From the NCBI GenBank assembly GCA_045629585.1, contig JAZQRM010000056.1:1-64000 (forward strand): a stretch of DNA of 64,000 nucleotides, written 5' to 3'. The notes beneath the pieces were generated by a model that saw only the letters and a list, made by a program, of their open reading frames with translations, was not told the origin of the DNA and searched no databases. Position 1 is the stretch's first letter. The number at the start of each line of letters is the position of its first letter. This document shows positions 27,604 through 37,189 of this stretch, piece after piece. The position numbers and the translations under genes are program-made. This DNA comes from Taishania sp045629585 (GTDB lineage Bacteria; Bacteroidota; Bacteroidia; Flavobacteriales_D; Crocinitomicaceae).

Positions 27604-29060
27604 TATGCTTCTAACATTTTACGCAATAACTGATTGGATTGCTTTGGATCGGCCTTTCCTTGTGAAACTTTCATCAATTGCCCCATGAAAAAACCAACTA
27701 ATTGTTTCTCACCATTACGGTAACGTTCAACTTCACTTAAGTTTCCATCAATCACTTGTTGAATATAAGCTGCCAATGTATCCTCATTAGAATCTTGAAT
27801 TACATTTAAGCGTTCCGCAATAGACAAAGGACTTTCTTGTGGATTATTAATTAATTCAGGGAAAATCTTTTGAGACATAACCGAATTAGAAACTTTACCT
27901 TCATCCACTAATTGAATCAAAGCAGCGATTTGCAAAGCATCTAAAGGAAATTCCTTCATTTCTAGTGCACGATTGTTAAGAAATGACTTAATGTCTCCCA
28001 TAACGATATTCGCCGCAGCTTTGTAATTTTTAGTTCCCGCTAATATTTTTTCATAGAACAAAGCGATATCTTTTGTATCCGTTAATACAGCTGCATCATA
28101 ATCTGACAAGCCGTATTCTTTAACGTATTTTGCAAATAGCTCACGTGGCAAAGCTGGCATTTCTTCTTTAATAGAAGCGACATCTTCTTTAGAAACAAAA
28201 ATGGGTTGTAAATCGGGCTCTGGGAAATAACGGTAATCATTTGCTGCTTCCTTAGAACGCATTGAAATTGTAATATTTTTCAACGCATCAAAAGAGCGTG
28301 TTTCTTGTGCGATGGTTTCGTCATTTTCTATTGCCGTAATTTGTCGTTCAATTTCAAATTCGATTGCGCGTTGTACATTACGAATAGAGTTCATATTCTT
28401 CACCTCTACTTTTGCACCAAATTCCTTAGCTCCTTTTAACATCACAGATACATTGGCGTCACAGCGAAGTGAACCTTCCTCCATGTTACCATCACAAATA
28501 TCCAAGTAACGCACTAACTGGCGTACCTCTGTCAAATAATTATAAGCTTCCTGACTGGATTTGATTTCAGGCTCAGAAACAACTTCTAACAAAGGTGTTC
28601 CCGCACGATTTAAATCTACCAAAGTATCAAAAACATCCACATCGTGAATCGATTTACCAGCATCTTCCTCCATGTGAATACGCGTAAGATTCACAATCTT
28701 ATCGACTCCGTTATCATCTTTAATAACGATTCTTCCACCTTCACAAATTGGCGTTTTATCCTGCGTAATTTGATAACCTTTTGGAAGATCGGGATAAAAA
28801 TAATTTTTACGAGCAAAGTATTGATTCTCTGCAATCCTACAATCACAAGCTAATCCTAAACGAATCGCATATTCAATTGTTTTTTTGTTCATTACTGGCA
28901 GTGTACCAGGATGTCCCAAAGTAATCACACTCACATTTGTATTAGGAGCTGATCCGTATTCATTTATATCGTTAGAATAAGCTTTAGTTTTAGTTAACAT
29001 TTGAGCATGTACCTCTAAACCAATAACTACTTCGTACTTGTCGCGTATTTCTTCTTTCAT
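27603..29060 (-). CDS. gatB: Aspartyl/glutamyl-tRNA amidotransferase subunit B
   Basis: 485 residues. N-terminal GatB domain with VVIGLEVHAQM and the DLPKGYQI and LNRAGTPLLEVVSEPE motifs; C-terminal GatB/Yqey domain (about 330-485) ending GQLMKVSQGKADP. With GatA and GatC it amidates Glu-tRNA(Gln) or Asp-tRNA(Asn) using glutamine. gatA and gatC are not nearby. The frame is open 24 codons further upstream, but MKEEIRDKYEVVIG is the family start and the promoter box lies just before it. First gene of gatB-tlpA-tlpA-lpxH. Confidence 0.95.
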   Translation of the reverse strand: MKEEIRDKYEVVIGLEVHAQMLTKTKAYSNDINEYGSAPNTNVSVITLGHPGTLPVMNKKTIEYAIRLGLACDCRIAENQYFARKNYFYPDLPKGYQITQDKTPICEGGRIVIKDDNGVDKIVNLTRIHMEEDAGKSIHDVDVFDTLVDLNRAGTPLLEVVSEPEIKSSQEAYNYLTEVRQLVRYLDICDGNMEEGSLRCDANVSVMLKGAKEFGAKVEVKNMNSIRNVQRAIEFEIERQITAIENDETIAQETRSFDALKNITISMRSKEAANDYRYFPEPDLQPIFVSKEDVASIKEEMPALPRELFAKYVKEYGLSDYDAAVLTDTKDIALFYEKILAGTKNYKAAANIVMGDIKSFLNNRALEMKEFPLDALQIAALIQLVDEGKVSNSVMSQKIFPELINNPQESPLSIAERLNVIQDSNEDTLAAYIQQVIDGNLSEVERYRNGEKQLVGFFMGQLMKVSQGKADPKQSNQLLRKMLEA

Positions 29061-29092
29061 ATTATTATTACACAGTGTAAAACACAATTCTA

Positions 29093-29100
29093 CAAAGTTA
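29093..29100 (-). promoter_or_regulatory. -7 promoter box of the gatB operon (TAACTTTG)
   Basis: Exact TAnnTTTG match on the minus strand, 32 bases before the gatB ATG. -33 not clear. Confidence 0.45.
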
Positions 29101-29330
29101 ATGATTTCGAAATTAAGACGAACATAATTCACAGAAAGGTTTTACACCTTTAAGATAATAATATTAATTAAAAAGTCCATAAAATAAAGTCGTTTGTAGG
29201 ACCTTCTTTATAAAACTCGGCATGGAATCAATCTGAGTTATAGAAAAAAAACGTTTTAAGCTGAAACCAACTGAAACGCGCCCAATATACTACCAAGCGC
29301 AAGTCGTTAAAAAACCATAAAATTTGAACA

Positions 29331-29354
29331 AAAAAAAGGGGCGTAAGCCCCCTT
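29331..29354 (-). terminator. Intrinsic terminator after the purine nucleoside phosphorylase gene
   Basis: GGGGGC/GCCCC stem, loop TTAC, and a run of Ts on the minus strand. Confidence 0.8.
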
Positions 29355-29374
29355 AAATATTTATATAAAAGAAA

Positions 29375-30187
29375 TTAAACGCTAGCAATCAATTCCTTCA
29401 TGATAATCGTCATTTTCGGTTCTTGACGACTTGCTACTGCGATAACGTCATCCAAAGAAGTTTCTTGAATCTTACCTTCTACTCCTAAATCAGTACAAAT
29501 GGATATTGCAAATACAGGGATAGACATGTGTCTAGCTACAATCACTTCAGGAACGGTTGACATACCGACAGCGTCAGCTCCAATTACACGAACATACTTG
29601 TATTCTGCCGGAGTCTCCAGTGTAGGCCCTGTTAAACCAAGATAGGTTCCTGTAGAAACTTTAATATCATTTTCTTTCGCAATAGAAATAGCCATGTTAA
29701 TCATCTCTTTGCAATAAGGTTTACTCATATCTGGGAAACGAGGTCCTAATTCATCGATATTTGGTCCTGTTAATGGATGCTCAGGGAACGTATTAATATG
29801 ATCGTTGATGATCATGATTTCTCCAATTTCAAAATCAGGATTTGTACCACCTGAAGCATTAGAAACAAATAACTTCTCAATCCCTAACAATTTCATCACA
29901 CGCACAGGATAAGTAACTTGCTTCATGTTGTACCCTTCATAATAATGGAAACGTCCTTGCATTGCAACCACGCTTTTTCCACCTAAGTAACCAAAGATAA
30001 GTTTACCTGAATGAGATTGAACTGTAGAAACTGGGAAGTTAGGAATATCACCGTAAGCGATCTCATCTACCACTTCCATTTCTTTAACCAAACCACCTAA
30101 TCCTGTACCTAATATAATACCAATTGTAGGTTCGATCTTAGTTCTTGTTTTGATATAATCAACTGATTGTTGGAATTGCTCTAACAT
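29375..30187 (-). CDS. Purine-nucleoside phosphorylase (trimeric type)
   Basis: 270 residues, trimeric PNP family. Phosphate-binding GTGLGG near 28-33, HSGKLIFG, QGRFHYYEG, and the substrate loop NASGGTNPDF, then GLTGPTLETPAEY and the GADAVGMSTVPEV segment that orients the base. Splits inosine or guanosine with phosphate to the base and ribose-1-phosphate. Its start overlaps the end of lpxK by 29 bases, so the two are co-transcribed and translationally coupled. Closed by a terminator. The symbol varies between species, so none is given. Confidence 0.93.
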   Translation of the reverse strand: MLEQFQQSVDYIKTRTKIEPTIGIILGTGLGGLVKEMEVVDEIAYGDIPNFPVSTVQSHSGKLIFGYLGGKSVVAMQGRFHYYEGYNMKQVTYPVRVMKLLGIEKLFVSNASGGTNPDFEIGEIMIINDHINTFPEHPLTGPNIDELGPRFPDMSKPYCKEMINMAISIAKENDIKVSTGTYLGLTGPTLETPAEYKYVRVIGADAVGMSTVPEVIVARHMSIPVFAISICTDLGVEGKIQETSLDDVIAVASRQEPKMTIIMKELIASV

Positions 30188-31196
30188 AATTTAGTATTAA
30201 TTCATTAAACGCTTTCTCTCTGTCTATTTTCACACTTATGGATTGATAACACCATGGGTATTTTTGTTTTTCTTCCTCAGTTAAAAGAGGTGAAATTCGA
30301 ACAAAATCCTTTTCGGTTGTCACAATTACCCTTTGCTCGTCATCAAAATTATCAAATTTAGCGTGAATATCCGCTAAATCTTTTTTGCTAAAGTTATGAT
30401 GATCTGAATAACGTATCTCCTCTATATGAAATTCATCTTGCAAATGCCTTTTTAACAAGTAAGGATGTGCAATACCTGTAACTAACAAAACCGATTTTGG
30501 AGTTTCTACAATTTTTCCAAAAGGAATAAGATCACCATAAACGATGGAAGAAAAAAATACAGATTGTTCATCGACCCCCAATTGTTTTATAAAATATTTT
30601 TTATCCATTTGGATTAATCCATTTGGCGACTTTGTAACTATGATAACGTCAGCTCTTTTCTTGCCACATCTAAACTCACGCAATCGGCCGGCTGGTAACA
30701 CATGATCCGAGAAAAAAGGTTTGTCATATTCAGTTAAAAGAATCTGGAAACCTGCTTTCACCTTTCGGTGTTGATAAGCATCATCCAAAACAACAACATC
30801 AACGCCATTATTTAGATCTAATTCTTTTGCTGTCCTTGAACGATTTTCATCCACAACAACCATGGCATCATTACCCAATCGAAGTTTAAACATCAAAGGC
30901 TCATCACCGACCTCTTCAGCCAAGCTCGCTGCTGAAACCTCAAAGAAACCTTTTGTTCTTCTTCCATATCCACGTGAAAGTGTTGCCACATGAACAAATT
31001 CTTTCAGTAAATCAACTACATATAAAACATGGGGACTTTTCCCAGTTCCTCCTACGGACAAATTACCGATGTTAATTGATGGCTTTCGAATTACATAACT
31101 TTTGATAATCCCTTTATCAAACAATCTATTTCTCAAGGTCATTATAATGCCATAAAGCAAAGAAAAAGGAAAGAGTAAAGGTGTATACCACTTCAT
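30159..31196 (-). CDS. lpxK: Tetraacyldisaccharide 4'-kinase LpxK
   Basis: 345 residues. N-terminal hydrophobic helix (membrane association), Walker A SVGGTGKSPH near 48-57, LSRGYGRRTKG, and the DDAYQHRKV motif typical of LpxK. It phosphorylates the 4' position of the lipid A disaccharide at the inner membrane. Together with lpxH (24.6 kb) it makes two lipid A genes in the window. Overlaps the phosphorylase gene by 29 bases. Bacteroidota lipid A often lacks the 4'-phosphate at the end, so later removal is possible. Confidence 0.93.
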   Translation of the reverse strand: MKWYTPLLFPFSLLYGIIMTLRNRLFDKGIIKSYVIRKPSINIGNLSVGGTGKSPHVLYVVDLLKEFVHVATLSRGYGRRTKGFFEVSAASLAEEVGDEPLMFKLRLGNDAMVVVDENRSRTAKELDLNNGVDVVVLDDAYQHRKVKAGFQILLTEYDKPFFSDHVLPAGRLREFRCGKKRADVIIVTKSPNGLIQMDKKYFIKQLGVDEQSVFFSSIVYGDLIPFGKIVETPKSVLLVTGIAHPYLLKRHLQDEFHIEEIRYSDHHNFSKKDLADIHAKFDNFDDEQRVIVTTEKDFVRISPLLTEEEKQKYPWCYQSISVKIDREKAFNELILNYVRAIPTIS

Positions 31197-31322
31197 AAAA
31201 CAAAGATAATAAAAGGACTAACAAATGAACACTTGTACCCTATTTCAACTAGATTAATCTTAAAAGTATTAGAATTATTTTTTTTAGGATTTTTCACACC
31301 TACAACAGGAAATTAAAGGAAA

Positions 31323-31715
31323 TTACAAAAATCTCAATTTCTGCTCAGAATTAGGTAAAAAACAACTATTCTGCCCTAAAAACATTCGGTTTTTAGCAAT
31401 AACATCATATACCTTATTAATTAAAAAAAGGGGTAGTATATTAAAAACTAACAAAGGATAAAATCTAGGTTTCAAATAATAACGTACTAAGTAAAAGAAA
31501 GCACGTCCTTTTTCTAAAACAGCTGTATCTGTTTTGATTTTAAAGCTGTCTAAATAATCAGATTGCGTACAATAATTAGACAGCACTTCAGTCGCATATT
31601 GAGATTGTAACGCAGCAAATTTCAACTTGTTATTCTTTTCATTTTTTAAAATGAAAGAAACAATTTTGTTACAAAAACCGCATTCTCCATCATAAAATAA
31701 AACATCTTGATACAT
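31323..31715 (-). CDS. DCC1-like thiol-disulfide oxidoreductase family protein (DUF393)
   Basis: 130 residues. N-terminal LFYDGECGFCNKIV shows the DxxCxxC motif of the DCC/DUF393 family, a thioredoxin-like fold. The C-terminal half is hydrophobic and could lie at the membrane. Role in redox chemistry is inferred from the fold only. Stands alone between lpxK and the dehydrogenase gene, with its own leader of about 250 bases upstream that shows no coding frame. Confidence 0.85.
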   Translation of the reverse strand: MYQDVLFYDGECGFCNKIVSFILKNEKNNKLKFAALQSQYATEVLSNYCTQSDYLDSFKIKTDTAVLEKGRAFFYLVRYYLKPRFYPLLVFNILPLFLINKVYDVIAKNRMFLGQNSCFLPNSEQKLRFL

Positions 31716-31934
31716 AGCAACGCATTTATAGTTTTAAAGATAGTACAATACTGGCCAAAACACAAAATGAAAATACATCCTGATCGAATAAACGAGAAAA
31801 CGACCACCCAATGTATTTAAAAGAGATTAGCACATCAACAGCAAATTTATTATGCAATACAAGGTTTTAGGACTTTTCTTTTACCCCTCTATCTGTGACT
31901 GACTTCTATCACTTTTTTGCTACAATTAATTAAT

Positions 31935-31942
31935 TATATTTG
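31935..31942 (+). promoter_or_regulatory. -7 promoter box of the hydroxyacyl-CoA dehydrogenase gene (TATATTTG)
   Basis: Exact TAnnTTTG; a TTTG lies at 31916-31919 but the 15-base gap is shorter than usual. The box lies inside an upstream open extension, supporting the start at 31965. Confidence 0.45.
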
Positions 31943-31964
31943 CCCATATCAAAACAAAAAATAC

Positions 31965-32855
31965 ATGAAGAATGTAGCGGTAATTGGTGCAGGAACAATG
32001 GGTAATGGTATTGCTCACGTATTTGCACAATATGGTTATAAAGTTTCTCTAATAGATGTTGCTCAGGCTGCTCTAGATAAAGGGATGGCAACTATTACAA
32101 AAAACTTAGATCGTCAAGTAACTAAAGGAACTTTGACGGAAGAAGGAAAAGCTGAAACATTAGCAAATTTAACAACTTTTACTTCGATGGAAGAAGGAGT
32201 AAAGAATGTTGAATTAGTGGTTGAAGCTGCTACAGAAAACATTGATTTAAAATTGAAAATTTTTGCTGAATTAGATCGCTTAACTACCCCTGAAGTGATC
32301 TTAGCATCTAACACATCTTCTATCTCTATTACTAAAATTGCTTCTGTTACTTCTCGTCCAGAGAAAGTAATTGGAATGCATTTCATGAATCCCGTTCCAG
32401 TGATGAAATTGGTGGAAATCATCCGTGGTTATTCAACTACAGATGAAGTGACGAATATCATCATGGAAACTTCAAGAAAATTAGACAAGGTACCAGTTGA
32501 GGTAAATGATTACCCCGGATTTATCGCCAACCGTATCTTGATGCCAATGATCAACGAAGCAATCTGTAGTTTATACGAAGGTGTTGCAGGAGTTGAAGAA
32601 ATTGACACGGTAATGAAACTAGGTATGGCTCATCCAATGGGACCTTTGCAATTAGCAGATTTCATAGGTCTAGATGTTTGTTTGGCTATCTTAGAAGTAT
32701 TACACCAAGGATTTGGTAATCCTAAATACGCACCATGTCCATTGTTGGTTAATATGGTAACAGCAGGGAAAAAAGGAGTTAAATCTGGAGAAGGTTTTTA
32801 CTCTTGGACACATGGAACGAAAGAACTTATTGTTGCCAACAACTTTAAGAAATAA
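31965..32855 (+). CDS. 3-hydroxybutyryl-CoA / 3-hydroxyacyl-CoA dehydrogenase
   Basis: 296 residues. NAD-binding GAGTMGNGIAHVFA near 7-20, ASNTSSISIT, the catalytic region GMHFMNPVPVMKLVEII and NRILMPMINEA, then the C-terminal dimer domain. Oxidises 3-hydroxyacyl-CoA to 3-oxoacyl-CoA in fatty-acid or phenylacetate breakdown or butyrate-type metabolism. Chosen start at 31965 because 16 upstream codons overlap the promoter box. Closed by a perfect bidirectional terminator. Confidence 0.93.
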   Translation: MKNVAVIGAGTMGNGIAHVFAQYGYKVSLIDVAQAALDKGMATITKNLDRQVTKGTLTEEGKAETLANLTTFTSMEEGVKNVELVVEAATENIDLKLKIFAELDRLTTPEVILASNTSSISITKIASVTSRPEKVIGMHFMNPVPVMKLVEIIRGYSTTDEVTNIIMETSRKLDKVPVEVNDYPGFIANRILMPMINEAICSLYEGVAGVEEIDTVMKLGMAHPMGPLQLADFIGLDVCLAILEVLHQGFGNPKYAPCPLLVNMVTAGKKGVKSGEGFYSWTHGTKELIVANNFKK

Positions 32856-32876
32856 GAGGATTTTAGCTATTAAACA

Positions 32877-32909
32877 AAAAGGGCGATTTCAATGAAATCG
32901 CCCTTTTTA
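32877..32909. terminator. Bidirectional intrinsic terminator
   Basis: Perfect 14-base stem (AAAAAGGGCGATTT with its complement) around loop CAATG. It closes both the dehydrogenase gene and the leftward pigment unit. Confidence 0.9.
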
Positions 32910-32927
32910 ATTCTTATAATTTTGCTA

Positions 32928-33800
32928 TTAGTTTTGAAAAGATATAAAATCGATTTCAAACATCAAAGGTCCTTTCTCTGGTCCATAAGCCATATTAGCA
33001 GGAACAAAAATCTTATAACTTCCACCTTTTTTCATTTGAGGGAATGAGTATTTCCATCCTGGTATAACTTGATTTAAGCTAGATTTAAACGGTTGTCCTC
33101 TGTCAATAGATGATTCCAATTTATTTCCGTTCATGTCGTACAATGTGTAATGCGCTTCAACAGTTCCATCAGGAGTTGGACTTCCACCAGTACCTTCTTT
33201 AATTGTTTGTATAACGATACCAGCTTCAATTACCTTCGTGTTAGGTAACTTCTTTGCGTTTTCTAAGAAAGTCATCTCTAAATCACCTGCTTCTTTCATC
33301 AAAACAGATTGAATATCTGTTTGGAATTTAGATAAATAAAAGGCTTTATCTGACTTTGACAAGATGGTATCTGCTTTGTTAAGACCATCCTTAAAACCTT
33401 GTACCAAATACGCTTTATCAATCGCATCAAGTCGTTCTGCTCTTTTTAATACAATGTAAATATCATGAGAAGAGAATTTCCCAAAACATTCAGATCCTTG
33501 TACTTTTAAAGCGGGATTAGGTTGTGAGAATCCTTCACCAAATGCTTCAACCATAGTTGCTCCACAAGCTGAAATATCATCTTCGTTGAACCCTTTGTCA
33601 AATCCAGTTACAATAGCATCAATATCAAACATTTCAAAGATATTCTTTGGAGCATTTAATAGAACTTGAGACATATCACTACCTACTGCATAAGAAACCT
33701 TCTGTTTGTCGTTTTCTAACGTTACAACTTCTTTCTTATCTTTATTTCCGCAACTTACTAGCATCAATGCTGCAGCTGCAATTAGAACTGTTTTTTTCAT
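32928..33800 (-). CDS. FKBP-type peptidyl-prolyl isomerase, lipoprotein
   Basis: 290 residues. Lipobox LVSC in a signal peptide (MKKTVLIAAAALMLVSCG), a helical N-terminal dimer domain (about 30-175, FKBP_N/Mip-like) and a C-terminal FKBP domain (about 190-290) with GTGGSPTPDGTVEAHYTLYD and the VIPGWKYSFPQMKKGGSYKIFVP core. Envelope proline isomerase and chaperone. Last gene of the leftward unit, 4 bases after a second FKBP. Confidence 0.9.
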   Translation of the reverse strand: MKKTVLIAAAALMLVSCGNKDKKEVVTLENDKQKVSYAVGSDMSQVLLNAPKNIFEMFDIDAIVTGFDKGFNEDDISACGATMVEAFGEGFSQPNPALKVQGSECFGKFSSHDIYIVLKRAERLDAIDKAYLVQGFKDGLNKADTILSKSDKAFYLSKFQTDIQSVLMKEAGDLEMTFLENAKKLPNTKVIEAGIVIQTIKEGTGGSPTPDGTVEAHYTLYDMNGNKLESSIDRGQPFKSSLNQVIPGWKYSFPQMKKGGSYKIFVPANMAYGPEKGPLMFEIDFISFQN

Positions 33801-33804
33801 ATAT

Positions 33805-34401
33805 CTATTTAAAATCGATTAATTCAACATCAAAAATCAAGGCCATATAAGGCTGAATTAAACCACCTGGGGCTTGTGGTCCATAAGCTAAATCCTGAGG
33901 GATATACAAGCGATACTTTGAACCTTTTTTCATCAATTGCAAAGCCTCTGTCCATCCTTTGATTACTTGTGTCACTCCAAAATTTGCAGGCTCACCTCTA
34001 CTCATTGAACTATCAAAAACTTGACCATCCAAAAGACGACCTTCATAATGTACGGTAACATGTGATGCTGTAGAAGGAGACTCACCAGTTCCTTCTTCTA
34101 AAACTTCATACTGTAAACCACTAAGAGTTGTTACAATACCTTCTTTCTTGAAGTTTTCAGCCAAAAATTCTTCACCAGCCTTTTTATTCACTTCAAACTG
34201 TTGTTGCATCACGTTTTGCATGTATTGTTGAATAACTGCATCAGCTTCTTCAGGACTTAATTTTAAATCACTTGAATTCAAAACATCAACTACACCTTGC
34301 GTAAATAATTCAACATTAATTTTAGCTAAATGCTGACTCATCAAGCTCCCTCCTATGCTCATTCCAACAGCATAACTTACTGCATCTAATTCTTCTTTCA
34401 T
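33805..34401 (-). CDS. FKBP-type peptidyl-prolyl isomerase (FklB/Mip-like)
   Basis: 198 residues. N-terminal helices (about 1-95) for dimerisation and a C-terminal FKBP domain with GTGESPSTASHVTVHYEG and PQDLAYGPQAPG. No signal peptide seen (starts MKEELDAVSY), so it may be cytoplasmic, unlike the next protein. It follows the FAD oxidoreductase by 24 bases in the leftward unit. Confidence 0.9.
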   Translation of the reverse strand: MKEELDAVSYAVGMSIGGSLMSQHLAKINVELFTQGVVDVLNSSDLKLSPEEADAVIQQYMQNVMQQQFEVNKKAGEEFLAENFKKEGIVTTLSGLQYEVLEEGTGESPSTASHVTVHYEGRLLDGQVFDSSMSRGEPANFGVTQVIKGWTEALQLMKKGSKYRLYIPQDLAYGPQAPGGLIQPYMALIFDVELIDFK

Positions 34402-34425
34402 TAATTTAATTTATTACTTTTCAAT

Positions 34426-35664
34426 TTAATTTGGGTCGTACAAATCTACAACTTTTGACAATGAATAAAGGATTTTATTATGCTTTACCACGAAAGGATT
34501 TTCCTCATCCCAAACATAACCTGCTAAAACCGAACAAACTTGTCGCATAAAATCAGGATTGGGTTCGTTAGCAAAAAAGATACCCCCTAATGTCCCATCG
34601 TACCAAGCATTGACGTAGGAACGAAAAACGTTTATCCCTCGTTTCATAACTTCACTGTACTCGGTTTCCCAATTTGGATTTTCTCCTCTTAGTTTTTGGC
34701 ACGTTAAATCAGCTGCACGATACCCAGATGATATTGCCAAAGTTACACCAGAACTAAAAATAGGATCCAAAAACTCGGTTGCATTCCCACAAAGTACAAA
34801 TCCTTCTCCAAACATCTTCTCAATAGAGACAGCGTAATTAAGGACAACGCGTGGCTCAAACTTCAATTCTGCCTCTGAGAAACGTCCATCAAGTCCGGGA
34901 AAATTCCTCAAATACTCTTTATAAAGAGCCCCTTCATTTAATGCACACTCCTCAATAAATGCTTTTTCACCTACTATCCCAACAGAGCAAGTTCCATCCG
35001 AAAAAGGAATAGACCAAAACCAAGCGGTGTTTTCACGAAAAGCGTGGATAAAGATGTTTTGACCGGCCTGATCACTTCTATGTTGATCAACAACATGACT
35101 AAAAATTGCGCCTCTGGGAATGGCTGCCGCTGGCTTTTCTATATTTAATAGTTTGGGTAAAACACGACCATAACCACTTGCATCAATGACAAAACGTGCC
35201 GTCACTATTTTCTCTTCCTCCAAAGTAGGATGCTTGAAAACAACCGACTGCACATCGTCTGTAAATGACACATTAACAACTTCTGCTTCATACAAAACCT
35301 CAGCTCCTCTCTGTTGAACTTCATCAATGAGAGCTTTATCAAAATCAGCACGCTTAACCTGCCAAGTATAATCCCAACTATTTTTTGTAAACTGATTGTT
35401 AAAATGAAATTGATATTTAGATAATCCATTATAAAAACCAACTCCTGTCTTAAGCTGAAAATTTTGTGCACGCACCACTGGAATCAGATCTAAACGATCT
35501 AAATAATCCATACAATGTGGTAAAAGACTTTCTCCTATAACAAAACGAGGAAATACCATCTTTTCTAACACTAAAACCTTTAGATTGTCCTTCAACAACC
35601 TTGCTGCAGCTACAGAACCAGCTGGTCCAGCACCTATTACAACAACATCATAATCAATACTCAT
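34426..35664 (-). CDS. FAD-dependent oxidoreductase (tryptophan-halogenase/geranylgeranyl-reductase-like)
   Basis: 412 residues. Dinucleotide-binding VIGAGPAGSVAAARLL near 8-23, a GESLLPH motif seen in flavin-dependent halogenase-like and hydroxylase-like enzymes, and the C-terminal FAD motif GNATEFLDPIFSSGV. Such genes are usual in aryl polyene and flexirubin clusters, where they could oxidise or halogenate the head group. The lysine and WxWxIP residues that distinguish true halogenases were not confirmed: an AWFWSIPF stretch is present, but the full halogenase signature is not visible. Overlaps the desaturase-like gene by 11 bases. Confidence 0.83.
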   Translation of the reverse strand: MSIDYDVVVIGAGPAGSVAAARLLKDNLKVLVLEKMVFPRFVIGESLLPHCMDYLDRLDLIPVVRAQNFQLKTGVGFYNGLSKYQFHFNNQFTKNSWDYTWQVKRADFDKALIDEVQQRGAEVLYEAEVVNVSFTDDVQSVVFKHPTLEEEKIVTARFVIDASGYGRVLPKLLNIEKPAAAIPRGAIFSHVVDQHRSDQAGQNIFIHAFRENTAWFWSIPFSDGTCSVGIVGEKAFIEECALNEGALYKEYLRNFPGLDGRFSEAELKFEPRVVLNYAVSIEKMFGEGFVLCGNATEFLDPIFSSGVTLAISSGYRAADLTCQKLRGENPNWETEYSEVMKRGINVFRSYVNAWYDGTLGGIFFANEPNPDFMRQVCSVLAGYVWDEENPFVVKHNKILYSLSKVVDLYDPN

Positions 35665-37189
35665 TATTTATCTTTTCTAGTAATTCTTCTCTGTTAACAA
35701 AATTAAAGCTGGTCAAAAGTGCACCAATAGAACAACCTAGAATACCATGAAGTACAACATTTTGTCCAGTTAAGTATAAGTTTTTCACTTTAGTGCGTGT
35801 ATTTAAACTTGATGTAGCAATAATGTCAGCATTTTTTTCCATTCCATATAATTCACCTTCTGGCGTCCCTAAATAATCACGATACGTTAATGGCGTACTA
35901 CAATGTACTTGCCTAACATATTGTTTAACGTCAGGGTATCTCTCATAAAAACGGCTTAAAACCTGGTCTATTTTTTGATTTTTCCAATTTTGGTAGTCAA
36001 TCGTTCGCTCGCTTGGATTGGGGATTGTGTTCATCGTATCTTGCCATTGCTCGACTTCTTTTGCATCCATATAACACAACACAGAAATGGATTCCGCAAA
36101 CTCATTTTTATCCTTATGTGACGACGTAGTAACCATTAAGTAATTCGGCCAATCCTTGTTATCTTTCTCAAAATAATCAATGGAATCAAATGGATTCTCC
36201 GTATACAACTCAAAACGATTAAAATTCATATAAGCTACTTTATTTCGTTCAAGTGTTAAAAACACGGAAAATGAAGAAACTGTATTTTTAATCTTCTCTA
36301 ATCTACGTCTATATGCCGGAAGAAAATTCGTTTCTCCTACCAATTTAATTGTCTGAGTTGGATGTAAATTTGAAATGAAATTACTCGCTACATAATTGCT
36401 GCCATCAGCACAAAAAACGGTTTGCATATCACCGTCTTTAACATGTACATCAACGACTTCTTTCCGCTTTAAAATTTCACCGCCATACTTTCTAAATTCT
36501 TTTACCAGAGCCTTTACTAAAAGACCTCCACCTCCTGGTAATCGGTAACTTCCTTTTATATAACTATTCAAAATTAAAGCAACTACATAAAAAGGTGTTC
36601 GTTTCATGTCTCCTGCATATATCATAGCATTGCCCGTAATTACATGCTTTATTCTATCACAAGTGAAAATTTCATTAAACACATCCCAAGCTAATTCCCC
36701 GTGAATCTTTTCATGTGCATTCGCTATTCCTTCATCTGCAATTGTCAAATTATAAAGAGGAAATCTTTTAGTTGTAGCTATTAATTTTTCAATAAATACA
36801 TCAATATTAGCTTCTTCATCTGGGAAATCTGCCACTAAAGTTGTCCGAAAACGTTCATACCCCATAGCTATATTACCAACAAAACCATCTGAAAAACGGA
36901 TTTGATCAAAACCATCAACAGCCATTGGAGAAAATTCTAAGTGATCAAAAACACCTAAATAGTTGAAAATCTTCTGAAGATTTTCCCCTTCATCCAAACC
37001 ACCTAAATAATGTACACCTGTATCAAATATGCATTTATCGCGACTAAAAACCTGTAAGGCACCACCTACCTGCTGATTTTTCTCCAAAATAAGAACAGAG
37101 TAATTATGTTTGGCAAGTGTAATACCGCAGACCAACCCTGACATACCACTGCCAATAATTATTACATCATATTTAGACTGTGAATTCAT
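35654..37189 (-). CDS. NAD(P)/FAD-dependent oxidoreductase (carotene-isomerase/phytoene-desaturase-like)
   Basis: 511 residues. N-terminal IIIGSGMSGLVCGITLAK with the downstream EKNQQVGG motif of the CrtI/CrtISO/retinol saturase group; PGGGGLLVKALVKEF in the middle; C-terminal TGQNVVLHGILGCSIGALL, which is the FAD-contact end. Might isomerise or desaturate the polyene chain, or act on a lipid precursor. An upstream in-frame start is only a TTG at 37204; the ATG at 37189 is preferred. It overlaps the transporter fusion by 17 bases. Confidence 0.85.
   Translation of the reverse strand: MNSQSKYDVIIIGSGMSGLVCGITLAKHNYSVLILEKNQQVGGALQVFSRDKCIFDTGVHYLGGLDEGENLQKIFNYLGVFDHLEFSPMAVDGFDQIRFSDGFVGNIAMGYERFRTTLVADFPDEEANIDVFIEKLIATTKRFPLYNLTIADEGIANAHEKIHGELAWDVFNEIFTCDRIKHVITGNAMIYAGDMKRTPFYVVALILNSYIKGSYRLPGGGGLLVKALVKEFRKYGGEILKRKEVVDVHVKDGDMQTVFCADGSNYVASNFISNLHPTQTIKLVGETNFLPAYRRRLEKIKNTVSSFSVFLTLERNKVAYMNFNRFELYTENPFDSIDYFEKDNKDWPNYLMVTTSSHKDKNEFAESISVLCYMDAKEVEQWQDTMNTIPNPSERTIDYQNWKNQKIDQVLSRFYERYPDVKQYVRQVHCSTPLTYRDYLGTPEGELYGMEKNADIIATSSLNTRTKVKNLYLTGQNVVLHGILGCSIGALLTSFNFVNREELLEKINNEY

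Larger units (their letters stand above)
29061..29374. other. 314-base intergenic region
   Basis: Holds the gatB promoter box (29093-29100) and, at the far end, the terminator of the purine nucleoside phosphorylase gene (29331-29354). The 230 bases between are AT-rich; no coding frame, tRNA or recognisable structured RNA was seen. Confidence 0.6.

Noticed and set aside
34426..35664. True flavin-dependent halogenase
   Set aside because: Only part of the halogenase signature was seen; kept as a general FAD-dependent oxidoreductase.
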